64,000 nucleotides of DNA from Absidia repens (GCA_002105175.1 MCGE01000011.1:496001-560000); one strand, 5' to 3'. Counted from the stretch's first letter, positions 43,407 to 56,982 are shown. The notes: generated by a model from the sequence alone, not told the origin. Program-made: numbers and translations.

Positions 43407-46400
43407 ATGAGTGGGTTATCTGCCTTTCTGCAAACTGAACTTCTCTCCCTGTCAAGCGAAGCGCGACGAAAACATCCTGAAATTAAAGAGGTAATATCAA
43501 ATAAACAACATCATGTTTATAGCCATCTGTACCATTGAATATTCTAAGTGTTCTTTTTTTTCATAGGCTGCCGAACGTTTAAGCGCCATCTTACGCAGTT
43601 TCAAAGAACGGCCAGGTTATAGTATCTCCAACGGTAAGTAAAAATCACTTGATATGCATTCTGCATACAACTAATGTACCTTTTTTTTAAAAAAATACTA
43701 CAATAGAACTATCCAAGTCTGATGATGCTCTTCGACCTTTTGTTCTGGCGTGTGAAACAAAGCAAGTTAAGCTTGTGACTATAGCCATCGGATGTATACA
43801 AAAACTGATATCCTACCATGCAATACCCGAGGCAAGCCCTTACTCGAAAAGAATGATGAAGGGTGTGGAATGTACTAACGACCTCTTATTCATTGATTTA
43901 TATTGTTTTTATAGACTTCTGTACGAACTGTTTTGCGAACATTAACCGATATCAGTGTCCATGGTGTAGATATTCAACTCAAAATACTCCAGACGGTCTT
44001 ACCATTACTCACAAACTACAACAGTGTGCACGATGATATTCTGGCAGAAGTAAGTTTTGATATGAAGGTACATGAAACAAAACTGGTTCTTACCCCTATT
44101 CTCTTATATTATTTGTTGTCTTCAGGCTCTTTTGATATGTTTCCGCTTACAAGACTCCAAAATTGTAGTGGTCAACAATACAGCGGCTGCAACTCTACGA
44201 CAGTTGGTGATTTATGTATTCGACAAAGTGGCTGAAGAAGACAAACAAGAATTAGCAGCAGATGTTGCGACTCATTGTAAGCAATAGACTTTGTACAAGA
44301 ATAAAACCATCCTGGACTCTTTGAACTAACCCGTTTTTGTTATTTATGTATATAGCTATCAAGTTGACAGAAGATACTACTTTATCGTTGCATCCATGTG
44401 CCAAGGATGCTTATTACCTATTCCAAGATCTCTGCCTATTGACAAACAACGAACCTCCTGAATATCTTCGTCTTGGTAGACTCTCGGAAACATTTGGACT
44501 GGAGCTGATCGAAAGTGTCCTTACCAATCATTATACTCTTTTCAGAAAAGTAAGTGATAGCATCATAAATAAAAGGGTTGGCATACATATCTGACTCTTC
44601 ATACCTCATTTCTCTCATATTAGCACAAGGAACTTAGCTCTTTGTTACGTGAACGAGTGTGTGCCATGATCATCAAGACTTTTTCGGAAAAACACGAATT
44701 CCCCCAAACGATGCGACTCACCCGGGTGGTCTATATTCTCATCAAGCAATTCAGTGAAATATTAGTAAGAACAAAAAAAGGAAAAAATAAAGCGTCGCAG
44801 ATGCTTAATGCAAAATACTAACTTGTTTGTTAATCAGGTTACCGAATGTGAAATCTTTTTATCCATGTTTGTCAAAATTTTGGAACCAGAAAATCCCCTC
44901 TGGCAACGTGTGCTGGCGATGGAAATATTTCGAGGTGTTTGCGGCAACCCCATGCTTATGTGCTCTATCTACGATTGGTATGACTGTCAAGCAAATTCTA
45001 CAAACGTATTTCGTGATATGATTACTGCCTTTGGACGGTTAGCTACAGAACGACCTCAATTACTGGGTGCAACACAAGGCGGACGTGAAAGTATCGATTA
45101 TAGTCAAGGCTCTACTGCTCTACATCCATCAATCAATACTACCAGTACAACTTCACCAGATAGTACCCATGCAAGCCTCAGCAGTGCTGGATCGACTATA
45201 AGGATTCAATGGTAAAGATATTATTGTGGGATCGCTTGGAATGTAGTTTACTGACAGATTGTCTCTTTTTTTTTTATTTTGATTTTTATAGTATTGACCA
45301 ACTTGATAAAATGGACCCACCCGCCATTCCTGAGACATACATCTTTTATCTTGCACTCTTGTGTCTGAATTCCATTGCCGATGGACTCGCTGGCTATACT
45401 TTACCCCGATTCTCAACAAACAACAAAACTACCTCTCGACGTCAAGATAATGAATCTAGTGGGGATGGGACTACTGAAGAATCTGAAGCCGACAAAAAGG
45501 ATCTGAAACTTGTCACCGACATGGCAAATGTTGCATGGCCTGGATTATTGGCAGCTATGTCGTTTTTTATCACTACAAATCTTGATGAAGATCTATTCCA
45601 AAGCACAATGCGATCCTATCAGAACTTCACCAACGTGTGCGGTATCCTTGGTCTTGTGGTTCCCCGTGATGCTTTCCTTACAAATCTATGCAAGAATGCT
45701 ATCCCTCCTGTCCCTGTTTTGTCATCTGGTTACTTCGCTGGCAAAAATACAACCTCCTCTTCCACTCAAGAATCATCTGGTATATCATATATGGATTTGA
45801 CAGTTCAACAGCAGCAACATCTCTCCAGCATTACGTTTAGCGACAAGAACCTTTATAGCTTACGTGTCTTACTCAATATCACCATGATGTTGAGCAGTGT
45901 GTTGGGATCATCTTGGTATTTGGTGTTGGAAACGTTACAGCAAGCAGACTTCTTACTTTATAATCGATCTACACAAAAAGGAAATACATCAGCACCCGGA
46001 CTTCGTCGGACACTTACTGGAACATCTACTTCGACTTCTAGTGGATCCAATATGCAATCAACATCTCCAGGTAAGTGATTATGAAATACATTACTGTCAA
46101 TACTACTCCGATGCTCATTTTCTTTTTCTTTTTCTTTTTTTCCTTTCTTTTAGGACAAGCTACTCTATCGCAAATGATGGATGCCGACCATGTTTCGATT
46201 ATTTATACTTCACTGAACCGCCTATTTGAAAACAGCAAATATCTAGACAAAAGTGCTTTCACCGATTTCACCACAGCTTTATGTCGACTCAGTGCTCAAT
46301 ATAGTGGTGTGCCATACAACGACAATGACCTTGATTCTGTTAACAAATCTTCTCGTGCTGTAAGTAAAAACGAAATTAAAGAGAAATGTTGTTATACTTA

Positions 46401-49400
46401 TTCTCTTTTACTTTGATTAGAAAATATTCAATGAAAAATCGTTTGCCATGGAAAAACTGCACGATATTTCTTTGATGAATATGGGACGACTTCTGGACAC
46501 TGAAAATCAATTCAAGGATTGGGATCTCATCATGTCTCATTTGATCACTACTGCCAACTATATCAACACACCATCACCACTTCGTACCCAAAGCTGTGAA
46601 ATCATCCCTGAAATTATCATTGCCGCGATGAATTATGCTTTGACCGAACACAAGGATGCCGGCGACACAACGCAAAACAGACTACTCAAGGCCCTTAATG
46701 AATGTATCAATGGCATTGGCACCAACGATCAGAACTCTACCCTATTTGGAACCTTTGTACCAGTACAAAAGATGGGTCTGGAAACATTGAACAACTTGCT
46801 ACAAACGTCTGGTCATTCTTTCACTTGTGGTTGGGGTTTGATATTCGATATGCTCTGCCATGTGACAGCACATTACAGCAACACTAACAACAGCAGCAGC
46901 AGCATTGTAACAGGCGATACAAACAGCAACAGCAACAATTCGGGTTACTTTGGTGATAAAGATATCAGTGATGCTAGAGGTCGGTCAAGCGTTGATACAA
47001 CTACCTCGTCCATTCATACTGTGGGAACCCCGTATATGGCTAGTGGGACTCCTTCAAATCACAAAGCGTATAGTGGTCTGATCAAGATTGCCTTTTCAAG
47101 TCTCCAACTTATCTGTACTGATTTTTTGTCAACATTATCACCGGACTGTATACGACAATGCATTGCAACTCTGGAATCTTTTGGAACACAATGTGAGGAC
47201 CTCAATATCAGCTTGACTGCTGTTGGACTCCTTTGGAACCTCTCTGACTTTATACAAACGAAACGATTGACGCTTTTGACTAGCTCAGAAACACCCGTGA
47301 CAGCCCAAGACGACGACGTTGTGGACACGGACTCGTTGGATATTGACAAACCCATTGGCAATGATGAATCGCCAAAGGTACTGAACATACTCTGGATGCT
47401 TCTCCTACTCCAATTGTCAAGAATATGTATTGATGGGCGACCGGAAGTGCGAAATGGTGCTATTCAAACACTCTTCAGGACGATAATGATGAATGGAAAT
47501 GAGCTCGGACCGCATTTATGGCAAGCATGCATATGGCACGTTTTATTCCCCCTGTTGGACGCAATCAGATTGGCATCTATCCAAGCAGTTAAAATGACAT
47601 CAACTATGTATCAACAAGGCGACGACGGAAAATCAGCAACATCACCATCTTCTGGCAATGAACGTGACCCATCTTCGGGATTTATGCTTCATCATTCTCG
47701 TGACACAGCCGAAAAGCAATGGGATGAAACAAAGGTGCTCGTACTCACTGGTATTTCCAAAAGCTATCGGGACTTTTTGCTAAAGCTGTACCATCTTCCT
47801 ACATTTGTGCGTGCATGGACCCTTTTATTGTCTCATTTAGAAAACTATTGTCTTCGATCAAGTCAAGAGGTGGCACTGGCGTCTGTGAAAAGCATGAAGA
47901 GTATGGTGACTTTGACTCAAGACATTGATCAAAAGGATGAGCTTATTTTGGAATTGTGGCGACTATGCTGGGAATCATGGGTGCGTATTGGAACAACAGC
48001 CATTCAGTTGCCATTGGATGGCGATGATACTACTGTGACGATCACGACTTCTGATGACATTGACGATAATCACGACGGCATGGAAAGCAATGCCAATGCG
48101 AAGCTTCTCAAGCTGGATTCTGATATGGACACCTCATCTTTGCGAATAATCTCGGAACCTGTATCGAAAGACATGACACAAGACACCCTTACCACTTACA
48201 TCAACATGTTTATTGAGTTGTATAAGGTGATATCAGTCAAATTCTCTATGGATGATGTGAAGCAACTATTGGCCATTCTCCGCAATGTTCTGGTGTACGC
48301 GACTAGTCCTGCTTATAGGCCTGATGTTGACCATCTTTCTCCTTTACAAGAAGCTGTGCTTAATGTCATTGAAACGTTGGATATGAATGTGGAGGGTATG
48401 GCGCCTTTGGTGTTGATGGATCTTTGTGAATATATGACATTGGCATTTATGAATCCTCAGGATATCCGACAACAACGTGGTAACGTGGAAAATGAAGGTG
48501 CTGCATCAAGTATGGGTGGTGGTAGCGGTAGCAAGGTCCTCCAACTGTTATCCAATCAAGCAAAATTCTCCACAGTCACCTATATTGCTCTGAACAAAAA
48601 GTGTAGTAATGTAGTGGCCAACTTATTCAAGACTCATGTCAAGGTACTGGAGATGTATACCGATGGCGTATTTGAACGGGTCCTCAGCTCCTATGGTGTA
48701 CCGATGAAACTCAAATATGACTGCCCGCCATCATATAAACATGGGGATAACAAGACGCCTTTATGGAAAACTGCAAGTAATGGCTTTTTGGAAATTATAT
48801 GTATTGGTTTAGAAGCGCTACATGGTTTTGGCGAAGGTAAATAATACAGAATCACGTTCCCAATGCAAACAATGATGACTTATTCTGCTTTATACATTTG
48901 TAGATGTTCCATTGGATCGATTTATTGGTGTATGGCGAACTCTTGTGGATATCTTTGAAGGAAATCTTCTCTCACCAAGGTAAAGTTACTGCCGAATGAA
49001 TAATACTGCATTTGGATATGCGAATATTCTCCTCACCTACTTTTATAATACATATATCCTTTAGTACTCCGCCAACAAGTTTGACTATCGAAGAATTGGA
49101 CGTCGATGAACATTTTGATATATCGATTCTTAGTATGATACAAAATGATATTGTAGTATATTTGGGTCAAGATCGGGTTCCTTGGGATATTATTAAAAAA
49201 TTTGTGAATGTTATTCGGGAAAGCTCAAGACTATATTATGTGGATGAACATGAAATTTCTCATCGTGATCAACTGAACACCAGCAACAACACCAAAAGCA
49301 CCAGATCAACCACAACTGTCGCAACCAATGATGATCCAACAAATGGGCGTACAAGTGATCTCATGGGTACTACTGGCACCATCATTCCTGTTATGAAAGA

Positions 49401-49469
49401 GTCATTTGCTTATGCCGCATTCAAATTGATGTTTGGACTATGCTCTGCGGAAAGGAAAGGTAGGAGGCA

Positions 49470-49505
<36 letters not shown>

Positions 49506-50155
49506 GGGAAACCAAAAATGGAAGAATTAAGGTGTTGAAACTGACCTTTTTATTTATTTATTATTTATTGTAGGTTACGAGGATGTACGAAAACGCATTG
49601 CCCAAGCGACAATCCCTGTTTTGCTGGACCGATGTGAAACTATATTAAGAAACTATACCACAGACGAACCATTACTTGGACGGTGTCCTTTCCCAAGGTA
49701 TCTTATGGGGTGAGGTGTTATGAAAATGAATAGAAAAAAAGTGAATTGTTAGGGATTTTAGGATGCAAGAATTGCTAAACCGACTTTTTACATTTTTTTT
49801 TTTTATTTATGTTTATTAGAGTTAGAAAAGATGAAATGTTATTCTTCCTTCGACAATCTATTCAGCTACAACTACAACCAGGCATAATGAATACGGCGGA
49901 AAATGGTAAAGATGAAACACGAAGGACCGGTTATGTATGTTAAAAGAAAAAAATAAGACTAATGTGACCATTTGCATTATAGGCTCCATCAAAGGATTGC
50001 TGTTATCAAGTCCACGGGCGCATTTATTTTATCTTTACCCATCGTTTTGTAGCATGCTAACGTGTGACGATCATGCTGTGGTGGAACTGGTACGTGAATG
50101 TCTTCGTGTTGCTGGATTGGAAATGGGCTTTGATATGGGACCTTCTGAGATATAG
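43407..50155 (+). CDS. MON2: MON2, large armadillo-like trans-Golgi/endosome trafficking protein
   Basis: Sixteen exons: 43407-43490, 43567-43633, 43707-43831, 43915-44049, 44126-44276, 44356-44549, 44624-44764, 44838-45211, 45292-46070, 46154-46359, 46421-48836, 48904-48979, 49065-49459, 49574-49697, 49820-49905, 49983-50155; 1841 residues in frame (yeast Mon2 is about 1636). The N-terminus [25 protein letters not shown], followed by [20 protein letters not shown], matches the DCB region shared with Sec7-type GEFs. The HUS region includes the block [18 protein letters not shown]. Alpha-helical repeats fill the rest. There is no Sec7 catalytic domain, as expected for Mon2, which with Dop1 and the flippase Neo1 acts in endosome-to-Golgi transport. 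Intron 3 uses a GC donor (GAG|GCAAGC). Intron 13 contains an A30 run. Confidence 0.93.
49472..49501. repeat. A30 homopolymer in a MON2 intron
   Basis: Thirty consecutive A, about 12 bp after the donor of MON2 intron 13. Length probably variable. Confidence 0.9.
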
Positions 50156-50733
50156 GTCAGTCAGCACCCCTTTAGTTAGATTCCTATCATACATATATAT
50201 ACACATTATCATTTACTCTGTAGTCTATATGCATACAATCCCTTATTGCCACCATCTCAATCTATCTATCTATACATTGCCCCTACACTTACATACATTT
50301 ATATTATTATCTCCCTCACCTCTTTTTTACATGTATTATAATAAAATAAAGAATCAGAATTCAAAAATACAACAGATGAACGTCAATGTGGTCACAACTG
50401 AAATGTGTGTTGGGATTGGTGGCGATGGTGTGATGGTTAGCATAAGTCGCAGAATCATATATTACCATATGCTTCATATGGATACATTATTGTTTATGAT
50501 TATCAAATGTTTGGGGAAAAGGGGAATGGCAGCATGATGACAATTTACGCGAGCTGTGGCACCACCCGTGCACTCTTGTTTTACAAATATTTATTATTGA
50601 TGATCTCAAAAAAAAAAAAAAAAAAAAAAAAAAAAGCGATTTATTGAGAGGTATTATATGAAAAGCAAAGGAAGAAAAAAAAATACATGATGGGGATAGC
50701 GATTTATTTTATTTTTGTTTTTATTTTTTTTTC
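50156..50733. other. intergenic between convergent MON2 and bZIP genes, 578 bp
   Basis: 3' regions of both genes with AATAAA-like words near 50343, and an A-run at about 50609-50635. No gene seen. Confidence 0.45.
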
Positions 50734-51405
50734 TTAAAAAGAATCTAAACTTTCAATGTCATCCATATCATGGTCCGTGGGCGAATCATTTTTCGATTCA
50801 CTGGGTTGCTGCTGTCGATGCTGGCGGCGTTCGAAATACTGATCTAGCATTTTTTTGGCGAGGATTTTGCCCCTAAGATGATCATTCATTGATTTTAGTT
50901 TTTGATTTTCAGTCCGTAATTCTGCCATCTGGCGCTTTAACAAAGCGTCTTGTTCTGTTAAATTGTCTATCATACGTTTCATTTCGATTTGCTGCCTATT
51001 TTTCTTTTGTCGATATTTGGCAGACGCTGTTTTATTTCGCTGGCGGCGTTCTAAGAGTGTCAACCCACTTCCACCGAGTAGGTCATCCTCCCCATCTTCG
51101 TCACTGGTGACAGAAGAAGATGACTTTTTTTGTTTGCGATGACGATGATGGTGATCATGATGAGGATGATGGTTGTAGCTTGGATGAAAATCATAATTAT
51201 CGGCTGTGGTTGTTGTTGTTGCAGATGGTGAAAAAGTACCTGATAAAGAGTCGAATGATTGAGGGGATGACGGTCCTAGGGATGGGTTCAATGGGGATAA
51301 ATCTGGGGTGGTAGGGTAGCTATTAGAATGATGATGGTTTTCTCCATATGCTGGTGCAGTCATCACATAGGAAAGTGACATTGGTTTACCAAACTCGTGT
51401 TTCAT
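50734..51405 (-). CDS. bZIP transcription factor, Cys3/Met28/ATF4-like basic region
   Basis: Single-exon frame of 223 residues from ATG at 51403-51405. The bZIP is at about residues 115-182. The basic region is LLERRQRNKTASAKYRQKKN, with N-x2-AS-x-K/R-Y-R as in the Cys3/Met28/ATF4-related fungal factors, followed by zipper IDNLTEQDALLKRQMAELRT. The N-terminal half has S/T-P sites and a His/Tyr-rich stretch (YNHHPHHDHHHRHRKQKK) that could bind metal. An acidic tail ends the protein (DHDMDDIESLDSF), a plausible activation patch. Fungal relatives regulate sulfur amino acid or nitrogen metabolism; this role is inferred from the basic region only. It lies tail to tail with MON2. Confidence 0.85.
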   Translation of the reverse strand: MKHEFGKPMSLSYVMTAPAYGENHHHSNSYPTTPDLSPLNPSLGPSSPQSFDSLSGTFSPSATTTTTADNYDFHPSYNHHPHHDHHHRHRKQKKSSSSVTSDEDGEDDLLGGSGLTLLERRQRNKTASAKYRQKKNRQQIEMKRMIDNLTEQDALLKRQMAELRTENQKLKSMNDHLRGKILAKKMLDQYFERRQHRQQQPSESKNDSPTDHDMDDIESLDSF

Positions 51406-52398
51406 TTAGTATTTGTCAATTAGATTTAGAGGGAAAAAAAAATAAAAAATAAAAAAAAAAGTTTAGAAAAAAAAAAAACGTCAAGGGTGTGTGGGATTAT
51501 TATTATTTTTGTCCGCTCATTTATATAAGAGAGATGAAGAAATGGACGACCGATGATAGTAATAGTTCTTACTTTGGTGATATTAAAGGGAATTCCTGTT
51601 GTTTTAAACAAAACAAGTCTCAGATGCGGTATTAAAGTCCTATGATGATGAACCTGTGATGATGATGTGCTTATGGTAGTGACAGAGACATGGAATTCTT
51701 AATTAAAACAAGAAACAATGATGTTTCAAGTTGGTGTGTAATGGAGCACAAACTTTTTTATTTTTGTTTTTGTAAACAATTCATTTCAATTGTGCTTTTT
51801 GCAGCATTATTTTATAAGATTGGTTCTTTTTAAAATAACCCCTCAATATCGGGCAACAGTCTTAAAAACGATGCCATGCTTCCTTTTTTTCATTTATGCA
51901 AAAAATCGCATTCTGAAACTCAGACGTCACCTTAACCTCTTGGTAAAAAGAAAACACATGACAACAACATTCAAACATAGTTGCTAATCATTTTTGTTTT
52001 TATGAAATGATGTCAAATTACTTTTTATTTTTCCTTCTCAGTGGTCATTTGTATGCATCCAATTTTGGGAATCATTCAACAGCTGGATGCTGTTATTTTT
52101 TAGCTTTCCTAGTGCATCTGCCGCAAGATATGATATGATAGAGTGCCGACAGTTGACTTGAATTTGTTTCATATGTAGCCATAAAAATCTTTGTTCCTGG
52201 TTCTCTCTCAACCCTATCTTTGCCCTCAAACATAGAATAATGTACCGTAGTCCGCCAACAGTCATATAGGCCGTTTTCTATAGTAATTTAAACACCGTCT
52301 TTTTTTTTTTTTTTGTGAAAGCCCAATTCCCGCTACCTTCCTTTTTTTCCCTTCCACTCTTTAAGTATTGCTTCATTTACTCTTTTTATCTATTTAGC
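51406..52398. other. intergenic between divergent bZIP and BRCT genes, 1.0 kb
   Basis: A-rich leader of the bZIP gene, AT-rich middle, then a CGG-type element on the minus strand at 52321-52332 (CGGGAATTGGGC) and a CT-rich leader before the BRCT gene. No gene-quality frame. Confidence 0.45.
52321..52332 (-). promoter_or_regulatory. candidate upstream element CGGGAATTGGGC
   Basis: It is 67-78 bp before the BRCT gene start, in reverse orientation; a variant of the recurrent CGG-type element. Confidence 0.25.
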
Positions 52399-53675
52399 AT
52401 GTCATCACCCACAAATGGATATTCACCACAGCAAGTGACACGCAATTCTTTTAATTTTACCTCCAACCCATTTTTGTTAAGCAAGACTGCTCGCCCAAAG
52501 TCATCACCTGTGAAGTCAAAAAGATCGAAGATCGGTCCACGCCAGCTTGCCATCAACGAACAACAATACCAACAACAGCAACAACAGCAACAACAGCAAT
52601 TAGAAGACATACCACTTGATTCGTCGACACCAGCGCTTCAAGATCTTGTGATTTATATTGACAAGTCCGTGGTGAATAGAAATAGCCTGACAGGCATTGC
52701 TAATGCTCTGGCTGCTACGGTGTTAGACAAATGGTCTCCATCAGTTACGCACCTTATACACGGAACCATTGCACAGCACTCGCATCAACAACGGCAACAA
52801 TCTTTACAACAAGGTTCATCATTGAAACGGCATCAAGGGCAGCGTACACCACCCATCATCAGCAAATCTCTGGAAAGAAAAATGCGCGTCGTATCACCTG
52901 CTTGGCTTACGGCTTGCTACAACAACAAAGAACGCATGCCTGAATCCTTATACCCACATGAAATGAACTCCCACCATCGTATGTCATCATTGCGGCATGA
53001 CCCATCCATGCATTCTATGGCGGACGAAAACCCTTTTGGCTTGGAACCTGATGAATTCGCTACTGTGGAAAGTTGTGATTCCGAAGACAATGATGGTGGT
53101 CCAGTGGCAAATGACAGAAGGGTGACCGATTATTTCCAACCGACCAACAATAATACTAGAAACAAAAAATCGACCACCCACGACGGTAACGGCAACGACG
53201 ACCAGCCAGACAACCTTTATACCGATATGAATCATTTGGACTTTGACGACGTTGACCATGCTGGTAATGGCGGAATCACCAACGATAGAGAAAATGGCAA
53301 GCACGGCACCATCAACAAGGGACGCAAGGATGACGACGACGACGACAATGATCATGCAATGAGTATGTCTTACTCTCTTATAGAAATGTCTCAAGTACAA
53401 CCACCTCAACAACCCCAATTCTCTGATGGCATACCACACACACCACCACGACAACAGCTTACATATCATGGTGCATGTGCTTATGAACCGACCACGACGG
53501 AAAATCAGCTCACCAAGGCGGGATCTTTGGAGGAGTCACCGATGGCGGCGTCAGTAGAAAGATCGATACAGCAAATGATGGCGATGGACGACGGATCACA
53601 ACCCATGCCAACCAACCATGCAACGGCGCAGGAACCTAGGATCAAAATAGATGAAGAATATTATGGTGACTATGG

Positions 53676-53707
<32 letters not shown>

Positions 53708-54015
53708 GTGCCGTGCCCCTTCCAGCACTGCCGGACCTGGACCCAGAAAGACAACCCAAGGTGACTTTAGGACGTGAAGATCGCTTACAAATCTGGTATG
53801 GTGAACAATCATTCTGTTTGGATGCTGGCATGCCTCTTTCAAGAAAAAAACGCAACGAATGGGTGGATTTGACCAGTAGCAGCCTTCCTCCCCAAGAAAA
53901 AAGCAATCCCACACCGATGCATTCCTCTTCAAAGTCGATGGCGAACAAATCCCCTGCGACGACGACGGCGACGATGACGACGACAACTAAGCGGCTCAAG
54001 AAATCTCACCAGTGA
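52399..54015 (+). CDS. BRCT-domain protein, probably DNA damage or checkpoint related
   Basis: Start chosen at ATG 52399 (MSSPTNG); the frame is open further upstream but CT-rich. 538 residues, single exon. A polyQ tract (about residues 54-65) precedes a BRCT-like domain at about 80-190: LQDLVIYIDKSVVNRNSL, then WSPSVTHLIHG, an inserted Gln/His loop, and RVVSPAWLTACYNNKERMPE with the conserved Trp of the last BRCT helix. The C-terminal two thirds is disordered and Asp/Gln-rich. It contains RRVTDYFQPT, a sequence resembling but not matching a PCNA-binding box, and a basic end (TKRLKKSHQ). The assignment to a particular BRCT family is not possible here. Confidence 0.72.
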
Positions 54016-54599
54016 TGCTCCCTCCGCCTTCTTTCATCTCTATATCTATATCTATCTTTCCCCATGTATTCACTTTTATCCTCTTTGACTAGTGAGATTA
54101 GATCATCTGTAGTTTTAGCACTCCCTGTACATAGTTTACCATAGTATACACTTTATTATTATTCATGAATAAAAACCAATCTTTTATGAACTTGTTTATT
54201 TTTTTTTTCCAGTTGAGCCTTTTTGGTTTGAAAAAATAAAATAAAAAGTGGGTTCTGACGGGTTGGGAGTAGAAGGCTCTGTGATTGCATATTTCCGGGA
54301 ACGATTTCTAGGGGACGAGAGGAGGGAAAATAATCATAGTGGGTACGATATGGCAGAAAGTGAAGGGAAAGTACCTTAGAGTGACGTGGCTACACCGAGA
54401 TGTTAGGCTTTGGGTCATTAATTATAATTTTTGGTCGCGAAGAAAAATGGCGTAACTTTTGATATTAAGGGGAAAATCATAGTCATCGTCGGTGAGCAAA
54501 GACAACAGGTTGTTTGAAAGCACACAGAAAATGCACCAGTACTGTACAAATAGCAGCATTGCTCACTATCAGGTGGGCATATTTTATTATTTTCAACTC

Positions 54600-55029
54600 T
54601 AATCCGGAAATACAAATGTAAAAAAGGACATGATATATTGTATTGTACAAGACATGAGAAAGGCTAAAAGGCTATTTTTAAATCAAACATAATAATGATC
54701 AACGCTAATCTAGAGGGGCGTTGGTAAAGAGGTGATCTATTGCACAAAACATGATAGAGCCTAATGGGACATTTTTCATTGAAGTAAGTAAAAAGAAATA
54801 TGTTTTATTCAAATATAGATACAAATATGCACAAGCTAACACTAAACTAAGCTAATAAAAGCTCTCAAAAGCCAACTAATGGTGGTCCCAAATTTTGAAT
54901 CCAAAATGACAGGGTTTCCCCATGCATCTGGTGATCCTTGAGCTGAAATCCCTTCTCAACTAGTCCTGACACTAATCTTAGTCCAACATATCCCCACATG
55001 AGTTGAATGGTGAATAAAAAAACAAATGA

Positions 55030-55077
<48 letters not shown>

Positions 55078-55103
55078 ACAAAAAAATGCGGTAGCGGCAT
55101 TTA
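54600..55103 (-). repeat. dispersed repeat, copy 3 of 3
   Basis: Core at 54836-54990. This copy has the longest uninterrupted coding-like frame: GLRLVSGLVEKGFQLKDHQM, then HGETLSFWIQNLGPPLVGF and a stop. The pyrimidine tract upstream is an AAAG microsatellite (plus strand). The block equivalent to ATCCCGCCCACGTG is degenerate. Homology to copy 1 may continue further downstream (AATAAAATATGCC word at about 54575). Confidence 0.75.
55028..55078. repeat. AAAG tetranucleotide microsatellite
   Basis: About twelve GAAA units, located inside repeat copy 3 at the position of its pyrimidine tract. Confidence 0.95.
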
Positions 55104-56080
55104 AAACGTTTTCTGTGGCCACCCGCTCAACCCACAGAGGATACGAAAAAGGGAAATATCTTTATACGGCAATGATAGGCATAATTTATTATTTTGTAAG
55201 GGAAAGGCCATATTCAATTTTGTACAAGAAGACTAACAACAGCATTGTCTTTTTTAAAAAAAGGTTTCACTCTCTCACTCTCTCACTTTCTCTCTCTCAA
55301 CCCCTCCCCCGTTATTTCAATACTGTCATACCTGTTGCTTCTCTCGTTTTTTATATCATATGTACATCAACCAACATCGACAACATCGTGGCTCTGTCAT
55401 CATTCTACTGGAATAAAAATTCTCTGCCATTGACTATCAGCAATTTGGTAGCATTTTCTTCTCATGGCCGCAATCAACAATATTTCTACAACAAGATATT
55501 CTCTAGGGTTAATACATTTAGACACCTCCCCAACTATGATATGAACAAAATTACTATGTACTGCATATGAATTCAATAAAAACTGTATTTTAAACCCCCC
55601 CCATCTTCAGGTTTTTTTAATCTAGTTTCATAGCACACATGCTATAACAAACTTGCGCCAAGTCATCTACTACTCTAGTGGCAACAATACACTAGTTGAT
55701 GATGTCGCTAGCTTTTTCTATGCTATTTTATTAAGGATAGTTTTCTAGCTAGTGAGTAAGAAGAGAACAATCATATATGATACGATAAGATGGCAAAAGT
55801 GAAGACTTTTTATTGATTGATTAATTGATTGATAGAAGTTGTCTAAACCTAGTATGAATTCATATTGATAACTAGTGGTAAAAGTATAAATATATAATAG
55901 GAGCTAATAAGAAATATGTAAGGTAGTAATGCAAATGATCTGTATCAATTGATTGATTGGGTAGTTGGAATATAGATGGTAATGAGCGAATGAATATATA
56001 CATATGGACATTGATAGAGGGATATACAAATGTCAAGCACAAAAAAAAAAGAGAAACAAAAAAAAAATTGAAAGGTTGCA

Positions 56081-56871
56081 CTAAAAATAAGTAACAGTAT
56101 GTAAAAGAGGGAAGGAGGGGTGTGCAACTTCAAATTTTTGAATGATGTTTGACATGTCTGCGTCAATGTCAGTTGATTCTTCCACCATAGTTACCAGTTC
56201 TAAGATTGCCTGCCCGCCCAAAGTTGCTTCATCGTGATTATCCTTGATTTCTACATTAATGACATGTGTTCGTGCATTGTAAATTTGTCCTCGGTTGTAT
56301 ATGTCTAAATGAAAAAGAGAATAGTTATTAGAGTTTGCACAGTATAAATCCAGGTTCCTTTCATAGTAGCTGTATTACCTTCAATGACAGCATCAAAGCA
56401 TCTTTCTTCACAAGTAATAATCACATCATAAGGTCCTTTTGCTTCTTGCCAGCGCTGTGGAGCATCCTTGATACTTCGATTTCTATTCAACATGCTCAAG
56501 AGGCCATTTTTCGTATACCTGTGGTTCAAATGATCAGCATCAGTACACGACGTCGGTGTTCTTCCACGATATCATAATAGAATTAAACTTACAAGGTAGG
56601 ATCGCGTTCCTTAAGTTCTTTATAAACTTGATCGTAGGGTGTACCAAAAGGATATATATTCGGCTTGTCTATAGCTGGTCCCGGTAACCGGACCATACTT
56701 CCTGTTCCATACGACTCCACGTTGTACCCGTTATTTCTAAGGATCGGGTAAATAAAAAATAAGTCAAACGATAATATCAACAACATTCAACATATGGCAT
56801 TACCTAAGTACATTATGCGCTTCCATCGACCTGTTCTGATTGCTTGCACAAATCACAGCATAGGCCACCAT
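56081..56871 (-). CDS. SSU72: SSU72 RNA polymerase II CTD phosphatase
   Basis: Four exons on the minus strand: 56871-56804, 56736-56593, 56518-56379, 56304-56081; 191 residues, the usual length (about 194). It begins [20 protein letters not shown], containing the low-molecular-weight phosphatase loop C8-x5-R14-S. Other family signatures are [70 protein letters not shown] and a C-terminal LHTVTYF. The enzyme removes phosphate from Ser5 and Ser7 of the polymerase tail and works in the cleavage and polyadenylation complex for termination and snoRNA 3' ends. All junctions are GT-AG. Confidence 0.97.
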
Positions 56872-56944
56872 GGTGCAAATGATAATTTCGACGATAACAA
56901 AAAAAAAAAAAAAAAAAAAGTGGGTTAAAGAGAAATTGGGAATC

Positions 56945-56982
<38 letters not shown>

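Larger units (their letters stand above)
54016..56080. other. gene-poor 2.1 kb stretch with repeat copy 3
   Basis: 3' region of the BRCT gene with AATAAAAA near 54169, then repeat copy 3 (54600-55103) with an AAAG microsatellite (about 55028-55078), a CT-repeat near 55265-55300, and the 3' region of SSU72. A 187-codon plus-strand frame at 55007-55570 runs through the microsatellite and is not considered a gene. Confidence 0.5.

Noticed and set aside
53642..53999. Minus-strand Ser/His-rich frames
   Set aside because: They are antisense to the acidic tract of the BRCT gene and have no independent support.
54865..55122. Minus-strand frame of 85 codons treated as a gene
   Set aside because: The N-terminal half is the pyrimidine microsatellite (FFLSFFLS repeats). 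Only the C-terminal 40 residues are conserved among repeat copies, so I describe it as part of the repeat instead.
55007..55570. Plus-strand open frame of 187 codons
   Set aside because: Its first part is translated AAAG microsatellite (Lys/Glu/Arg repeats) and the remainder has no family signature; it overlaps repeat copy 3.
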